Below, in pieces: positions 18,171-28,473 of a stretch of DNA of 64,000 nt. The notes under the pieces are model-generated. The model saw only the letters and a list, made by a program, of their open reading frames with translations, did no database searches and was not told the DNA's origin. The translations under genes and the position numbers were made by a program. Source of the stretch: Listeria goaensis (GTDB lineage Bacteria; Bacillota; Bacilli; Lactobacillales; Listeriaceae); the NCBI RefSeq assembly GCF_900186125.1, contig NZ_FYBQ01000005.1, forward strand, positions 1 through 64,000. Direction: 5' to 3'. Within the stretch, counting starts at the first letter, position 1. Each line of letters starts with the position of its first letter.

Positions 18171-20435
18171 TTATACCATAGGTTGCGATGGGTTATTTCT
18201 TTTCTTTTTCTTAACCGTTGCAATTGGTCCTTTTTTATTCACTTGACGTGCTTTAAAGACATACCACAACTGCATGGCCATGAAAATGGAAGAGAATACG
18301 CTTGAAACAAGCCCAACAAGTAAAGCGATTGAGAAGCTTAAAATCGATTCACTACCAAAAATGACAAGCGCCACAACCGTGAAAATAACCGTCAAGATAG
18401 TGTTAATCGAACGCGTGAATGTTTGACGTAAACCGTGATTAACAGCAAATGCCACATCTTCTTTCGTCTTATAACGCCCCATCTTGCGTCCAATATCTCG
18501 AATCCGGTCCGCTGTTACAATCGTATCATTAATCGAATACCCGATAACAGTTAGAACCGCCGCAATGAATGTCAGATCAACCTCAATCTGGAAGATACTG
18601 AAGAAAATGAAGATGGTAAAGGCGTCAAATAGTAACGATAGAATCGCCGCAATCCCCATATAAAATTCAAAGCGGATCGCAATATAAATAACTATGAGTA
18701 CCGAAGCTATTGCCATTGCGTACAAGCCGTTTTTCGCGAGTTCTTTCCCGACAGTCGGCGTTACTGTGCTAATGCTTGGTTCATGTTTATATTCTTTCTC
18801 AAAATGCGTTTTAAATTTCGCAATTTCATCTTGCGAAAGAGCACCTTTGTAGGAAACTACCGCCGTTTTGTTATCCTTACCTTGGAAAACAATATTATCA
18901 GACGGCATATCAATGTCATCTAAATCTTTTTTAATCTGCTGTTCTGTTAGCGGTGAATCAGACGTAATTTCTGCTCTCGTACCACTCGCAAAATCAATGC
19001 CCAGATTAAGTTTAAAGAAACTTAAAACAACAATCCCAATAATGGCGATGCCCGTAAAAATCCACAAGAACAACCGGTGATTCTTAACGAAATCAAAACG
19101 ATCAAATGGTGTTTTTAAGTCATACGTGCTAATACCATCATGCAAATTATGAATGGCATCAGGTTTCACACTAAAGGCACGTGGTTTATTGTTTAATACG
19201 TTGCTCTTAACAAGCAAGCCAAGCAGTACACGCGAACCCCAAACGGCCGTTAGGAAGCTGACTAAAATACTAATAATTAGAACCGTCGCAAAACCTTTAA
19301 TCGAGCTTGTTCCAAAGTAGAACAATACACAAGCAACAAGTAAAGTCGAAATGTTTCCATCGAAAATGGCACGGAAGGCTTCTTTTACGCCGACTTCAAA
19401 CGCCGCTTTCGTCGATCGCCCGACTTTCAGTTCTTCTTTTATTCGCTCATAGGTGATAACGTTCGCGTCGACGGCCATCCCTATCCCGAGAATCAGCCCG
19501 GCAATCCCTGGAAGCGTCAGCGTTGCGTTCAGCAAGGCTAGAACGAGTAAAACAATGTATGTGTAAGCAACAAGTGTTACACATGCAATAATCCCAGGAA
19601 TACGGTATACAAGCATCATAAAGATGAAAATAGCTGCAACCCCGATAATTCCAGCAAGAATTGTTTCATCAAGCGCATCTTGACCAAATTGTGCCCCAAC
19701 AGATGTCGAGTATACCTCGGTCATCTTAACTGGTAAAGCACCCGAATTTAGCAAGTTCGCTAAGTCTTTTGCTTCTTCAACAGAAAAATTACCCGAGATT
19801 TCAACCTTATTTGTGTCTAAAACTTGGTTGACATTTGGTGCCGATAAGTAAGCAGGATCTTTTTTAGTTCTCTCTGTTTTATATTTTTGGCCCTCTTTCC
19901 AGTCTAACCAAATAACGAGTTGGTTGTCAGGTTTTTCAGCCAAAATTGTTTTCGTCACATCAGCGAATTTATCAGCACTTTTTAGTTTCAGTGTGACAAT
20001 CGGTTGATTATTTTGATCGAAAGCTTGTTTTGCTCCCCCAGGAACTAAATCAGAACCATCCATCATAAGTTTATCGTTTGCGTCCCTAAAAGAAAGTTCC
20101 GCTGTTGTCGATAACATTTTTCGTGCTTCATTTTGATCCGTCACCCCAGCAAGCTGGACACGAATACGGTTATTTCCTTCAATTGTGATGCTAGGCTCAG
20201 CTACGCCGATACTGTTAATCCGGCGATCGAGGGCACTTACAGTATCCGTAAGTGTCTGTTTAGTCACTTCACCTTTTCCAGAAGCAGGCTCTACTTGATA
20301 AAGCACTTCAAATCCGCCCTGTAAATCTAGTCCCAAGTTAATATTTTGTAAAACCATTTTCCCTGTGCTGAAAACGACCCCAAAAATAATTGCCACGACT
20401 AGGAAGAAGGTTACTAACCTACTTTTCTTAATCAT
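18171..20435 (-). CDS. secDF: Fused protein-export membrane protein SecDF
   Basis: 754 residues joining SecD (about 1-440) and SecF (about 450-754) in one chain, the Firmicute form. Each half has one membrane segment, an extracytoplasmic domain and five more segments, twelve in total. The SecD signature NLGLDLQGGFEVLYQ and SecF NLGIDFASGTRAEI are present. It uses the proton gradient to pull exported proteins off SecYEG. Nearby yajC encodes its partner; comN lies between them. ATG 20435 has GAGGGAGG upstream. Confidence 0.96.
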   Translation of the reverse strand: MIKKSRLVTFFLVVAIIFGVVFSTGKMVLQNINLGLDLQGGFEVLYQVEPASGKGEVTKQTLTDTVSALDRRINSIGVAEPSITIEGNNRIRVQLAGVTDQNEARKMLSTTAELSFRDANDKLMMDGSDLVPGGAKQAFDQNNQPIVTLKLKSADKFADVTKTILAEKPDNQLVIWLDWKEGQKYKTERTKKDPAYLSAPNVNQVLDTNKVEISGNFSVEEAKDLANLLNSGALPVKMTEVYSTSVGAQFGQDALDETILAGIIGVAAIFIFMMLVYRIPGIIACVTLVAYTYIVLLVLALLNATLTLPGIAGLILGIGMAVDANVITYERIKEELKVGRSTKAAFEVGVKEAFRAIFDGNISTLLVACVLFYFGTSSIKGFATVLIISILVSFLTAVWGSRVLLGLLVKSNVLNNKPRAFSVKPDAIHNLHDGISTYDLKTPFDRFDFVKNHRLFLWIFTGIAIIGIVVLSFFKLNLGIDFASGTRAEITSDSPLTEQQIKKDLDDIDMPSDNIVFQGKDNKTAVVSYKGALSQDEIAKFKTHFEKEYKHEPSISTVTPTVGKELAKNGLYAMAIASVLIVIYIAIRFEFYMGIAAILSLLFDAFTIFIFFSIFQIEVDLTFIAAVLTVIGYSINDTIVTADRIRDIGRKMGRYKTKEDVAFAVNHGLRQTFTRSINTILTVIFTVVALVIFGSESILSFSIALLVGLVSSVFSSIFMAMQLWYVFKARQVNKKGPIATVKKKKRNNPSQPMV

Positions 20436-20467
20436 TTCTTTTCCTCCCTCATCTAAACCATGAAATG

Positions 20468-20776
20468 CTATTTAGAAAGTTCAGAAGATGTCGCTTCATT
20501 ATCTTCCAAATTCTCTGTTTCATTGTTTGCGCTAGCGCTAATTGCTGGCTCGTTAGATGTTTTTGTAATAAAGTCCATTAATTGTCCAATGTTCATCTGC
20601 ATTATATCATTGACACGTTCATGCAAATTCGGAGTGGGATTTGTAGCCCATTTAACTTCTGTTAAAAATGACCAAATGTGTTCTGGTTTGATTTCTCTAT
20701 AACTAAGAAGATGGAAATCTTCCACTTTAATTAAAATAGCTGGTTCCAAACTTTCATACCAGTCTTCGTGCGACAT
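20468..20776 (-). CDS. comN: Post-transcriptional regulator ComN-like
   Basis: 102 residues of the Post_transc_reg family; in Bacillus subtilis ComN (YrzD) controls localisation of comE mRNA through its leader. The conserved segment is the first 75 residues (ILIKVEDFHLLSYREIKPEHIW and following HERVNDIMQMNIGQLMDFIT); the rest is an acidic low-complexity tail. It sits between yajC and secDF as in Bacillus. A terminator separates it from yajC, so it starts its own transcript with secDF 32 bp behind. ATG 20776 has a GAGGGAGGGGAAG site. Family by recall. Confidence 0.8.
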   Translation of the reverse strand: MSHEDWYESLEPAILIKVEDFHLLSYREIKPEHIWSFLTEVKWATNPTPNLHERVNDIMQMNIGQLMDFITKTSNEPAISASANNETENLEDNEATSSELSK

Positions 20777-20911
20777 CGCACTTCCCCTCCCTCATTTTAC
20801 AATCAACTATTCCCATTTTATCTAAAAATCAACCAAATGAAAAGCAGAAAGTGAAAAATCCACATAAATGACACATTTAATTGTTCAAATTGGTACTTCC
20901 TAACAAAAAAG

Positions 20912-20939
20912 AACCGCCCTAGTTTGAACTAGAGCGATT
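20912..20939 (-). terminator. Terminator of queA-tgt-yajC
   Basis: Arms AACCGCCCTAGTT (20912-20924) and AACTAGAGCGATT (20927-20939) with two mismatched or wobble positions and a tiny loop, followed on the minus strand by CTTTTTTG. It lies 3 bp after the yajC stop. Confidence 0.8.
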
Positions 20940-20942
20940 TCT

Positions 20943-21278
20943 TTATTTTTCTTCGGTTTCTTTTTCAGTTTCTGCTACTTCTTCAACTGGCTCAGTAGGT
21001 GCTACTGCAGGAGCAGCGTTTCCTTTTTCAAGAACCGTACGAATCGCATTGCGATCGAATGTCAGCTTCGTGTTGCCAGTTTTTAGTACGACAGTGCCAT
21101 CTTCAATTGCTTCAACTACGCCATGAAGACCACCAATCGTAATAATTTTGTCGCCTTTTGCTAAACTATTTTGCATGTTTGTTACTTCTTTTTGACGCTT
21201 TTGTTGAGGTCTAATTAGTAAGAAGTAGAACAAGACAATCATCAAAATAATTGGAATAAATGCTGTTAAACTACCCAA
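20943..21278 (-). CDS. yajC: Preprotein translocase subunit YajC
   Basis: 111 residues: one N-terminal membrane segment (about 4-22, IPIILMIVLFYFLLIRPQQKR with the conserved RPQQKR) and a small cytoplasmic beta domain (KGDKIITIGGLHGVV). The tail is Glu-rich and variable. It associates with SecDF in the membrane. It follows tgt after 30 bp and ends at a terminator, so it is the last gene of the queuosine operon, the common bacterial arrangement. Confidence 0.94.
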   Translation of the reverse strand: MGSLTAFIPIILMIVLFYFLLIRPQQKRQKEVTNMQNSLAKGDKIITIGGLHGVVEAIEDGTVVLKTGNTKLTFDRNAIRTVLEKGNAAPAVAPTEPVEEVAETEKETEEK

Positions 21279-21308
21279 AAATTGTCAGCTCCTTTAAAAA
21301 AATATTTA

Positions 21309-22451
<1,143 letters not shown>

Positions 22452-22522
22452 TTACCTCTTTCTTTTTACTCTACTAAATAGCATAACGAAAATAAACATA
22501 GAAAACAAGGTTTTTCACAAAA

Positions 22523-23551
22523 TTAATGGATAAACATCGCATCGCCAAAACTAAAAAAGCGATACTTGTCTTCTACAGCATGCTGATACGCTCGCAAAAT
22601 ATTTTCACGCGTGGATAAAGCGGAAACAAGCATGATGAGTGTCGACTTCGGTAAATGGAAATTAGTAATTAACGCATCTACCGCTTTAAACGTATAGCCA
22701 GGGAAAATAAAAATATCCGTCCAGCCAGAATCGGCTTTTAATTCGCCGTCAAATTTTGTTGCAATTGTTTCTAGTGTCCGAATGGAAGTCGTACCAACAG
22801 CCACAATTTTTTTGCCGCTTGCTTTCACTTGATTTAAAACCGTTGCAGTTTCTTCCGTCAGACGATAAAATTCCGAATGCATTTTATGGTTTTCCGTATC
22901 GCTAACGTCTACCGGACGAAACGTGCCAAGACCAACATGGAGCGTCACAAAACATACGTGAACTCCTTTAGACCGAATCGCCTCTAAAAGTTCTTCAGTA
23001 AAGTGCAGACCCGCAGTTGGAGCGGCAGCAGAGCCATTTTCGCGCGCATAAACCGTTTGATAGCGGTCCTGATCGCTTAGCTGCTCTTTAATGTAAGGCG
23101 GAAGCGGCATTTCTCCGAGGTTTTCGAGCACCTCATAAAATATGCCCGTATAGTGAAACTCCAAAATACGACCACCATGCTCAAGCTCCTCAACACACGT
23201 CGCCGAAAGTTCACCCTCACCAAATGTGATTTTCGCACCTACACGAATGCGTTTCGCAGGCTTCACAAGCGTTTCCCACTTATTTTCTTCTTTTTGTTTT
23301 AATAAAAGCACTTCGATATGTGCGCCCGTCTCCTCTTTAATTCCGTGGAGGCGAGCAGGTAGAACGCGCGTATCATTTAATACAAGCGCATCTCCTTCGT
23401 TTAAATAATCGATAATATTCGTAAATTTTTTATCGCTTAAATCCCCCGTTTTTTTGTCCAGCACCATTAAGCGACTTGACGTGCGGTCAAGTAATGGCGT
23501 TTGAGCAATGAGGGATTCTGGCAAATCAAAATCAAAATCTTCAACTTTCAT
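22523..23551 (-). CDS. queA: S-adenosylmethionine:tRNA ribosyltransferase-isomerase
   Basis: 342 residues of the QueA family: N-terminal [15 protein letters not shown], a central [11 protein letters not shown] and C-terminal [16 protein letters not shown] are conserved signatures. It builds epoxyqueuosine from preQ1-tRNA using the ribosyl group of SAM, directly after Tgt. Its ATG overlaps the ruvB stop by 4 bases (ATGA), so translation is coupled. Confidence 0.96.
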   Translation of the reverse strand: MKVEDFDFDLPESLIAQTPLLDRTSSRLMVLDKKTGDLSDKKFTNIIDYLNEGDALVLNDTRVLPARLHGIKEETGAHIEVLLLKQKEENKWETLVKPAKRIRVGAKITFGEGELSATCVEELEHGGRILEFHYTGIFYEVLENLGEMPLPPYIKEQLSDQDRYQTVYARENGSAAAPTAGLHFTEELLEAIRSKGVHVCFVTLHVGLGTFRPVDVSDTENHKMHSEFYRLTEETATVLNQVKASGKKIVAVGTTSIRTLETIATKFDGELKADSGWTDIFIFPGYTFKAVDALITNFHLPKSTLIMLVSALSTRENILRAYQHAVEDKYRFFSFGDAMFIH

Positions 23552-24561
23552 TCATGGACACCTTTTTCGTTTTGAATTCCAAAATGGTCGTACGCTAATT
23601 GTGTTGCGAGCCGACCTCTTGGTGTACGTTGCAAAAAACCAATTTGCAGTAAATATGGCTCATGCATATCTTCAATCGTTTCGCGTTCCTCACCGATGCT
23701 TGCTGAAATTGTATCAAGTCCAACTGGGCCACCACGAAATGATGTCATAATCGTTTGCAAAAGCTTCTGGTCAATCGTATCAAGTCCGCGCGGGTCAACA
23801 CGTAGAAGCGTTAGCGCATCTCTTGCTACTTCATAAGAAACAAGTCCATCGCCTTTAACTTCGGCAAAATCACGCACGCGTTTTAATAAACGATTGGCAA
23901 TCCGCGGGGTTCCGCGCGAACGCCTAGCAAGCTCAAGCGCGCCGTCTGCATTAATTTCCGTCGTTAAAATTTTAGCCGTCCGTAAAATGATATCCATCAA
24001 TTGTTCTTCCGTATAAAATTCCAAGTGGTCAATTACACCAAAGCGGTCGCGCAGTGGCGCCGATAATTGCCCCGCACGCGTTGTCGCTCCAATCAGCGTA
24101 AATGGTGGTAAATCTAGGCGTACCGACCGCGCAGATGGCCCGTTTCCGATAACAATGTCCAAACAATAATCCTCCATCGCAGGATAAAGCACTTCCTCAA
24201 TGGATTTTGATAGCCGGTGGATTTCATCAATGAAAAGCACATCGCCCGGTTCGAGTGATGTTAAAATTGTCGCTAAGTCCCCTGGACGTTCAATCGCGGG
24301 TCCACTTGTCGTTTTGATGTTTGTTCCAAGCTCGTTCGCAATGACCATCGCAAGCGTCGTTTTCCCCAAACCAGGAGGGCCGTATAAAAGCACATGATCC
24401 AGTGCTTCTTCCCTTCTTCTTGCTGCCTCAATAAAAATGCCAAGATTATGTTTGACCTTGTCTTGACCGATGTATTCTGCAAGCAATTGTGGCCGCAAGC
24501 TTGTTTCAAACGAGATTTCTTCAGGACTCACATTTTCGGAAGAAACAATACGCTCATCCAT
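23548..24561 (-). CDS. ruvB: Holliday junction helicase RuvB
   Basis: 337 residues. AAA+ core with Walker [10 protein letters not shown], Walker B DEIHR, sensor GATTRAG and arginine finger region (APLRDRFG), followed by a winged-helix C-terminus ([10 protein letters not shown]). As a hexamer it drives branch migration with RuvA. It lies 13 bp after ruvA and overlaps queA by 4 bp. Probably under LexA control through the box upstream of ruvA. Confidence 0.97.
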   Translation of the reverse strand: MDERIVSSENVSPEEISFETSLRPQLLAEYIGQDKVKHNLGIFIEAARRREEALDHVLLYGPPGLGKTTLAMVIANELGTNIKTTSGPAIERPGDLATILTSLEPGDVLFIDEIHRLSKSIEEVLYPAMEDYCLDIVIGNGPSARSVRLDLPPFTLIGATTRAGQLSAPLRDRFGVIDHLEFYTEEQLMDIILRTAKILTTEINADGALELARRSRGTPRIANRLLKRVRDFAEVKGDGLVSYEVARDALTLLRVDPRGLDTIDQKLLQTIMTSFRGGPVGLDTISASIGEERETIEDMHEPYLLQIGFLQRTPRGRLATQLAYDHFGIQNEKGVHE

Positions 24562-24574
24562 GCCACATCCCTCC

Positions 24575-25177
24575 TTAATTTGTCATTAATTTCAAAGCTA
24601 GTTTAATATAGCCGTCACTTGTAAGCATCTCATCTTGCAGTTTCGGCACGATTTTCTTCAGTTCGCGCTCACTATAACCGAGTGCCTGTAAGGCAAGAAC
24701 CGCCTCCTCGAGCTGCGGCGGAAGCCCATCTGTAATTTCTTTTTTAGCCACAAAATGAGGAATCTCACTTGTCACCACGTCGCCTAATTTTCCTTTTAGG
24801 TCAAGGATAATCTGACGCGCTGTTTTTTTCCCAACACTAGGGAATTTTGTTAAATACACATCGTCTTCGATTTCAATCGCATTAATAAGCTGCGTAGCAT
24901 CTCCTGCGGCCGTTATAGCGAGCGCGCTTTTAGGCCCAATTCCTGAAACACCGAGCAGTTTTTTAAACAAATAACGCTCTTCCGTCGTTTGAAATCCGTA
25001 AAGCGTAATATTATCTTCACGAACATGTTGATGTAAATAGACTTTCGCTTCTTTTCCTTCTTGCGCCGCAAAAGCAAACGGGTTGCCGGCAACAATTTGG
25101 TAGCCGACCCCGTAAACTTCTACAACGATATATTCAGGTGTAATGGCCGCAACTTGGCCTTTCATATAATCATACAC
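24575..25177 (-). CDS. ruvA: Holliday junction DNA helicase subunit RuvA
   Basis: 200 residues beginning at GTG 25177. Three domains: an OB fold (about 1-63), tandem helix-hairpin-helix motifs ([15 protein letters not shown] near 68-82 and [13 protein letters not shown] near 107-119), and a small C-terminal domain (about 150-200) that touches RuvB. It clamps the four-way junction. First gene of ruvA-ruvB-queA-tgt-yajC. The AAGGGA site is about 10 bases before the GTG. Confidence 0.96.
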   Translation of the reverse strand: MYDYMKGQVAAITPEYIVVEVYGVGYQIVAGNPFAFAAQEGKEAKVYLHQHVREDNITLYGFQTTEERYLFKKLLGVSGIGPKSALAITAAGDATQLINAIEIEDDVYLTKFPSVGKKTARQIILDLKGKLGDVVTSEIPHFVAKKEITDGLPPQLEEAVLALQALGYSERELKKIVPKLQDEMLTSDGYIKLALKLMTN

Positions 25178-25225
25178 GTCAATTCGTCCCTTCTGTCATA
25201 CCATACCTTTCATGATAGCATATTA

Positions 25226-25239
25226 CGAACATTTGTGCT
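25226..25239. promoter_or_regulatory. LexA-like (SOS) box upstream of ruvA
   Basis: CGAACATTTGTGCT matches the Gram-positive SOS box CGAAC-N4-GTTCG with mismatches only in the right half. It lies between likely minus-strand promoter elements (TTAGCA and TATCAT), where LexA would block polymerase. ruvAB is an SOS operon in Bacillus. Confidence 0.5.
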
Positions 25240-25249
25240 AACAATCGTC

Positions 25250-26185
25250 TTACAGTTGTGCAATGCAGTCTTTAATGACACGTGCTGAATGCTTGAACGC
25301 CTCTTCTTCCTCGCCGTTCAGCTTTAACTCAATAATTTCTTTGACGCCGTCCTGATTAAGAACCGCTGGAACACCAATCGCCAAATCGCGCTCCTCGTAT
25401 TCGCCTTCTAACACACACGACACCGTAAGTGCACGTTGACTTCCGCTAAAAATATGCCGACAAATCTCAACGATTGTGCCACCAATTCCGTATTCCGTAC
25501 AACCCTTTTGGTGATAAATTTCAAAACCAGTATCGCGTGCAATCTCCCCGATTGCTTTCAAATCAAGAGAATCGCCTAGCTTCTCCGCGCTATATTCGTT
25601 CACCGGTTTCCCGTAAATGGAAGAATGCGACCAAACAGGAAACTGCGAATCACCATGTTCACCTAAAATGAAGGCATCAATACTTTGCGCCGCAATATCA
25701 AGACGCTCCGCGAGTAGCCTCCGAAGCCGCGTTGTATCAAGCCATACACCAGTACCTAAAACGCGATTTTTAGGTAGCCCTGATAACTTCCAAACTTGAT
25801 AGGTAATGATGTCACAAGGATTTGTAGCCACCAAAAAAATGCCATTAAAGCCACCTTTCATCATTTCCGGAACAATACTCGCAACAATTTTCGATGTACT
25901 TTTTTGCTCATCAAGCCGCGTTTGCCCTTCCTTTAAAGCACCTGCTGTCACCGTAATGACCGCAATATCCACATCTTTACAATCTTTTGCTTCACGTACA
26001 GAAATATCCATTTTTCCCGGAATAAACGCAGCCGCATCAGCCAAGTCTTTCCGATTTCCTTCCACACGATCTTGATTTATGTCAACTAAAATAAGCTCTT
26101 CAATAAAACGCTGATTCACAAAAGCGTGAGCCGCTGCAGTTCCAACGTTCCCCGCCCCAATAATCATAACTTTCCGTGGTTTCAT
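25250..26185 (-). CDS. L-2-hydroxyacid dehydrogenase (lactate dehydrogenase family)
   Basis: 311 residues from ATG 26185, preceded by AAGGGAAG; an ATG six codons upstream has no site. NAD fold with GAGNVGTAAAH, catalytic His in GEHGDSQF, and substrate Arg in LDTTRLRR. The mobile loop reads TAGALKEGQTRLD, one residue shorter than TAGAPQKPGETRLD of true lactate dehydrogenases, and lacks the Gln that selects pyruvate; SQF after the catalytic His is shared with L-2-hydroxyisocaproate dehydrogenases. It may therefore reduce bulkier 2-oxoacids. L. monocytogenes has a second ldh here (lmo1534, from memory). Confidence 0.85.
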   Translation of the reverse strand: MKPRKVMIIGAGNVGTAAAHAFVNQRFIEELILVDINQDRVEGNRKDLADAAAFIPGKMDISVREAKDCKDVDIAVITVTAGALKEGQTRLDEQKSTSKIVASIVPEMMKGGFNGIFLVATNPCDIITYQVWKLSGLPKNRVLGTGVWLDTTRLRRLLAERLDIAAQSIDAFILGEHGDSQFPVWSHSSIYGKPVNEYSAEKLGDSLDLKAIGEIARDTGFEIYHQKGCTEYGIGGTIVEICRHIFSGSQRALTVSCVLEGEYEERDLAIGVPAVLNQDGVKEIIELKLNGEEEEAFKHSARVIKDCIAQL

Positions 26186-26252
26186 TCGTTTACTTCCCTT
26201 CATTATTTCACTACGCTCTCTATTCTACAAAAAAAGTAGAAGCTTCCGCAAC

Positions 26253-27599
26253 TTATTTTAAAAAGAAACGCAATAATTTTTCCCGATATTTCGAATTCGG
26301 ATAACGAAATTTCATATCAAAAGCAGTCGTCTGCCGCAGCACACTTTTCTCGTGCGAAAACGTCCGAAAACTGGCTTCCCCGTGATAGTTCCCCGTGCCG
26401 CTATCACCCACACCCCCAAACGGCAAATAAGGCGTAGCAATGTGCATCAGCGTATCATTAATGCACACACCACCAGAAGATGTTTTAAAAAGAAACTTCC
26501 GCTCGATTTTTCGACTTGCAGTAAAAAGATAAAGCGCAAGCGGCTTAGGACGCTCACGAATAAACCGAATCGCATCTTCTGTCTCCGCAAAACGAATGAG
26601 TGGCAAAATCGGACCAAAAATTTCCTCCCGCATCACAGGACTATCCAAATCTGGCGCTTCCAAAAGGTACGGCGCCATTTTCAAATTCGCTTCATCGACG
26701 AATGCATCTGGCACGTAGCTTTGAAGCCGTTTAAAATGCGCCTCGTTTACAATCCTTCCATATGCTTCATTCATCAGAGGGTTTCCACCGTAAAGTTCCG
26801 TTATCGCTTCTCGAAGCTCCGCTTTAAATTCATCATAAATGTCGTCCTGAACTAAAACATAATCCGGTGCAATGCACGTTTGCCCAGCATTCACCCATTT
26901 TCCGAAAGCAATGCGTTTTGCAGCCAGCTTCATATTTGCATCGTTCATCACAACAAGCGGACTCTTTCCACCAAGTTCAAGCGTGACAGGAGTCAAATGA
27001 TTCGCCGCTTTTTGCATCACAATTTTCCCAACGTGCGTCGAACCCGTAAAGAAAATATAGTCCATTTTTTGATCTAGCAATTCCGTCGTCACGTCCACGC
27101 CACCATTTACAACCGCAATGATTTCTTCACGAAAGCGCGATAAAACGTGCATCAGCACTTGTGCTGTATGAGGTGCGAGTTCCGATGGTTTTAAAATCAC
27201 CGTATTCCCAGCTGCAATGGCCCCAATCAGTGGTGCGAGCGCTAATTGGTACGGGTAATTCCACGGGGCGACTACAAGCACCGTACCGTACGGCTCACGC
27301 TGAATAAACCCCTTGGAACCAACATGCGTCAAGCTCGTCTTCACTTTCTCGACACGCATCCATTTTTTCAAATGCTTTAAAGCAAAAGAAATCTCTTCAT
27401 AAATAATCCCAATCTCTGTCATGTATGCCTCAGAATTGCTCTTCCCCAAGTCCTTTTCGAGTGCTTCCAAAAACAGTTTTTCGTTTTCTTTCAATAGCAT
27501 CGCCAAATTTTCAAGCGTTGTTTTTCGGTGTAGAAAACGCTTCGTATGCCCCTCATCAAAATAAGCTTTTTGCCGCCCCATAATATCACTAATTTGCAT
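26253..27599 (-). CDS. Aldehyde dehydrogenase, YwdH-like
   Basis: 448 residues from ATG 27599 (AGGAGGG upstream); the open frame reaching 27692 overlaps yebC and has no site. NAD(P)-dependent aldehyde dehydrogenase: APWNYPYQLALAPLIGAIAAG (split motif), FTGSTHVGK cofactor loop, general base Glu in LELGGKSP, and nucleophile Cys in NAGQTCIAPDY. It belongs to the shorter fatty/coniferyl aldehyde class without the long N-terminus. It lies between yebC and the hydroxyacid dehydrogenase on the same strand. The substrate is unknown. From memory, L. monocytogenes has no such gene between lmo1534 and lmo1535. Confidence 0.88.
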   Translation of the reverse strand: MQISDIMGRQKAYFDEGHTKRFLHRKTTLENLAMLLKENEKLFLEALEKDLGKSNSEAYMTEIGIIYEEISFALKHLKKWMRVEKVKTSLTHVGSKGFIQREPYGTVLVVAPWNYPYQLALAPLIGAIAAGNTVILKPSELAPHTAQVLMHVLSRFREEIIAVVNGGVDVTTELLDQKMDYIFFTGSTHVGKIVMQKAANHLTPVTLELGGKSPLVVMNDANMKLAAKRIAFGKWVNAGQTCIAPDYVLVQDDIYDEFKAELREAITELYGGNPLMNEAYGRIVNEAHFKRLQSYVPDAFVDEANLKMAPYLLEAPDLDSPVMREEIFGPILPLIRFAETEDAIRFIRERPKPLALYLFTASRKIERKFLFKTSSGGVCINDTLMHIATPYLPFGGVGDSGTGNYHGEASFRTFSHEKSVLRQTTAFDMKFRYPNSKYREKLLRFFLK

Positions 27600-27648
27600 G
27601 GTTTTCCCTCCTAAAAAAGGCGCCACATTTTGTCGGCACCTCTCTCGT

Positions 27649-28374
27649 TTAGTCGTTATTCGCGTTTGTATAAACTTCTTGCACATCATCATCGTCTTCT
27701 AAAATGCTAATCATCTTGTCAAATTCAGCGCGCTTATTTTCTGGAACTTCCTGATAAAGCGTAGGTTGCATCGTAAGTTCTGCCGCTTCAAATTTTAAGC
27801 CTGCCTGCTCCAACTCATCTTTCACCACCGTAAAATCCGCTGGCGCCGTAAAGACTTCAAACGCTTCATCACTCGTAATAATATCTTCAGCGCCCGCCTC
27901 AATCGCAAGTAGCATGAATTCATCTTCACTGAGGTCTAAATTTTCCCGCAGCACAACTAAGTAGCCTTTCCGATTAAACATATAAGCCACACTACCCGTT
28001 TCCCCTAAACTGCCGCCATTTTTATTGAAAGCAACGCGCACATTCGTCCCCGTACGGTTTTTATTATCCGTAAGCGCATGCACCAAAACAGCCACACCAC
28101 CTGGACCATACCCTTCGTAGGAAATTTCGTCATAGTTTTCCCCCGCCTGATTGCCAGCCGCCTTTTGAATTGCGCGTTCCATATTATCATTTGGCATATT
28201 CGCCGCTTTCGCCTTATCCATAACAAGTCTGAGTGCAGGATTTAATGCGGGATCAGCTCCACTTTTCGCCGCCACATAAATTTCCTTGGCAAGCTTCTGA
28301 AAAAACTTCGGCCGTTTTGAATCCTGCGCATTTTTTCTTCCTTGAATATTCTTCCATTTTGAATGCCCCGCCAT
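27649..28374 (-). CDS. yebC: YebC/PmpR-family transcriptional regulator or translation factor
   Basis: 241 residues, full length, with the family start MAGHSKWKNIQGRKNAQDSK and three alpha/beta domains (SYEGYGPGGVAVLVH, NRTGTNVRVAFNKNGGSLGE). Cytoplasmic; family members are described as DNA-binding regulators, and a related group as factors easing ribosome stalls at prolines. It is the last gene of the left block: directly upstream (98 bp away) rny ends on the same strand, a neighbour not expected from L. monocytogenes. Confidence 0.93.
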   Translation of the reverse strand: MAGHSKWKNIQGRKNAQDSKRPKFFQKLAKEIYVAAKSGADPALNPALRLVMDKAKAANMPNDNMERAIQKAAGNQAGENYDEISYEGYGPGGVAVLVHALTDNKNRTGTNVRVAFNKNGGSLGETGSVAYMFNRKGYLVVLRENLDLSEDEFMLLAIEAGAEDIITSDEAFEVFTAPADFTVVKDELEQAGLKFEAAELTMQPTLYQEVPENKRAEFDKMISILEDDDDVQEVYTNANND

Positions 28375-28444
28375 AATCCGCTCACTCCTTCATTAAAATT
28401 CTAACGTATTCAATCTAGCCATGCAAGTTTATAGGCAAAAGAAA

Positions 28445-28468
28445 AGCACCCAGATTTCTCCGAGTGCT
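28445..28468 (-). terminator. Terminator of rny
   Basis: Short hairpin AGCACCC...GAGTGCT (one mismatch) followed on the minus strand by CTTTTC, just past the rny stop. The stem is modest, so read-through into yebC is possible. Confidence 0.55.
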
Positions 28469-28473
28469 CTTCT

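Noticed and set aside
26352-26855. 167-codon plus-strand frame inside the aldehyde dehydrogenase gene
   Set aside because: Antisense to catalytic motifs of a well-supported gene, no start signals.
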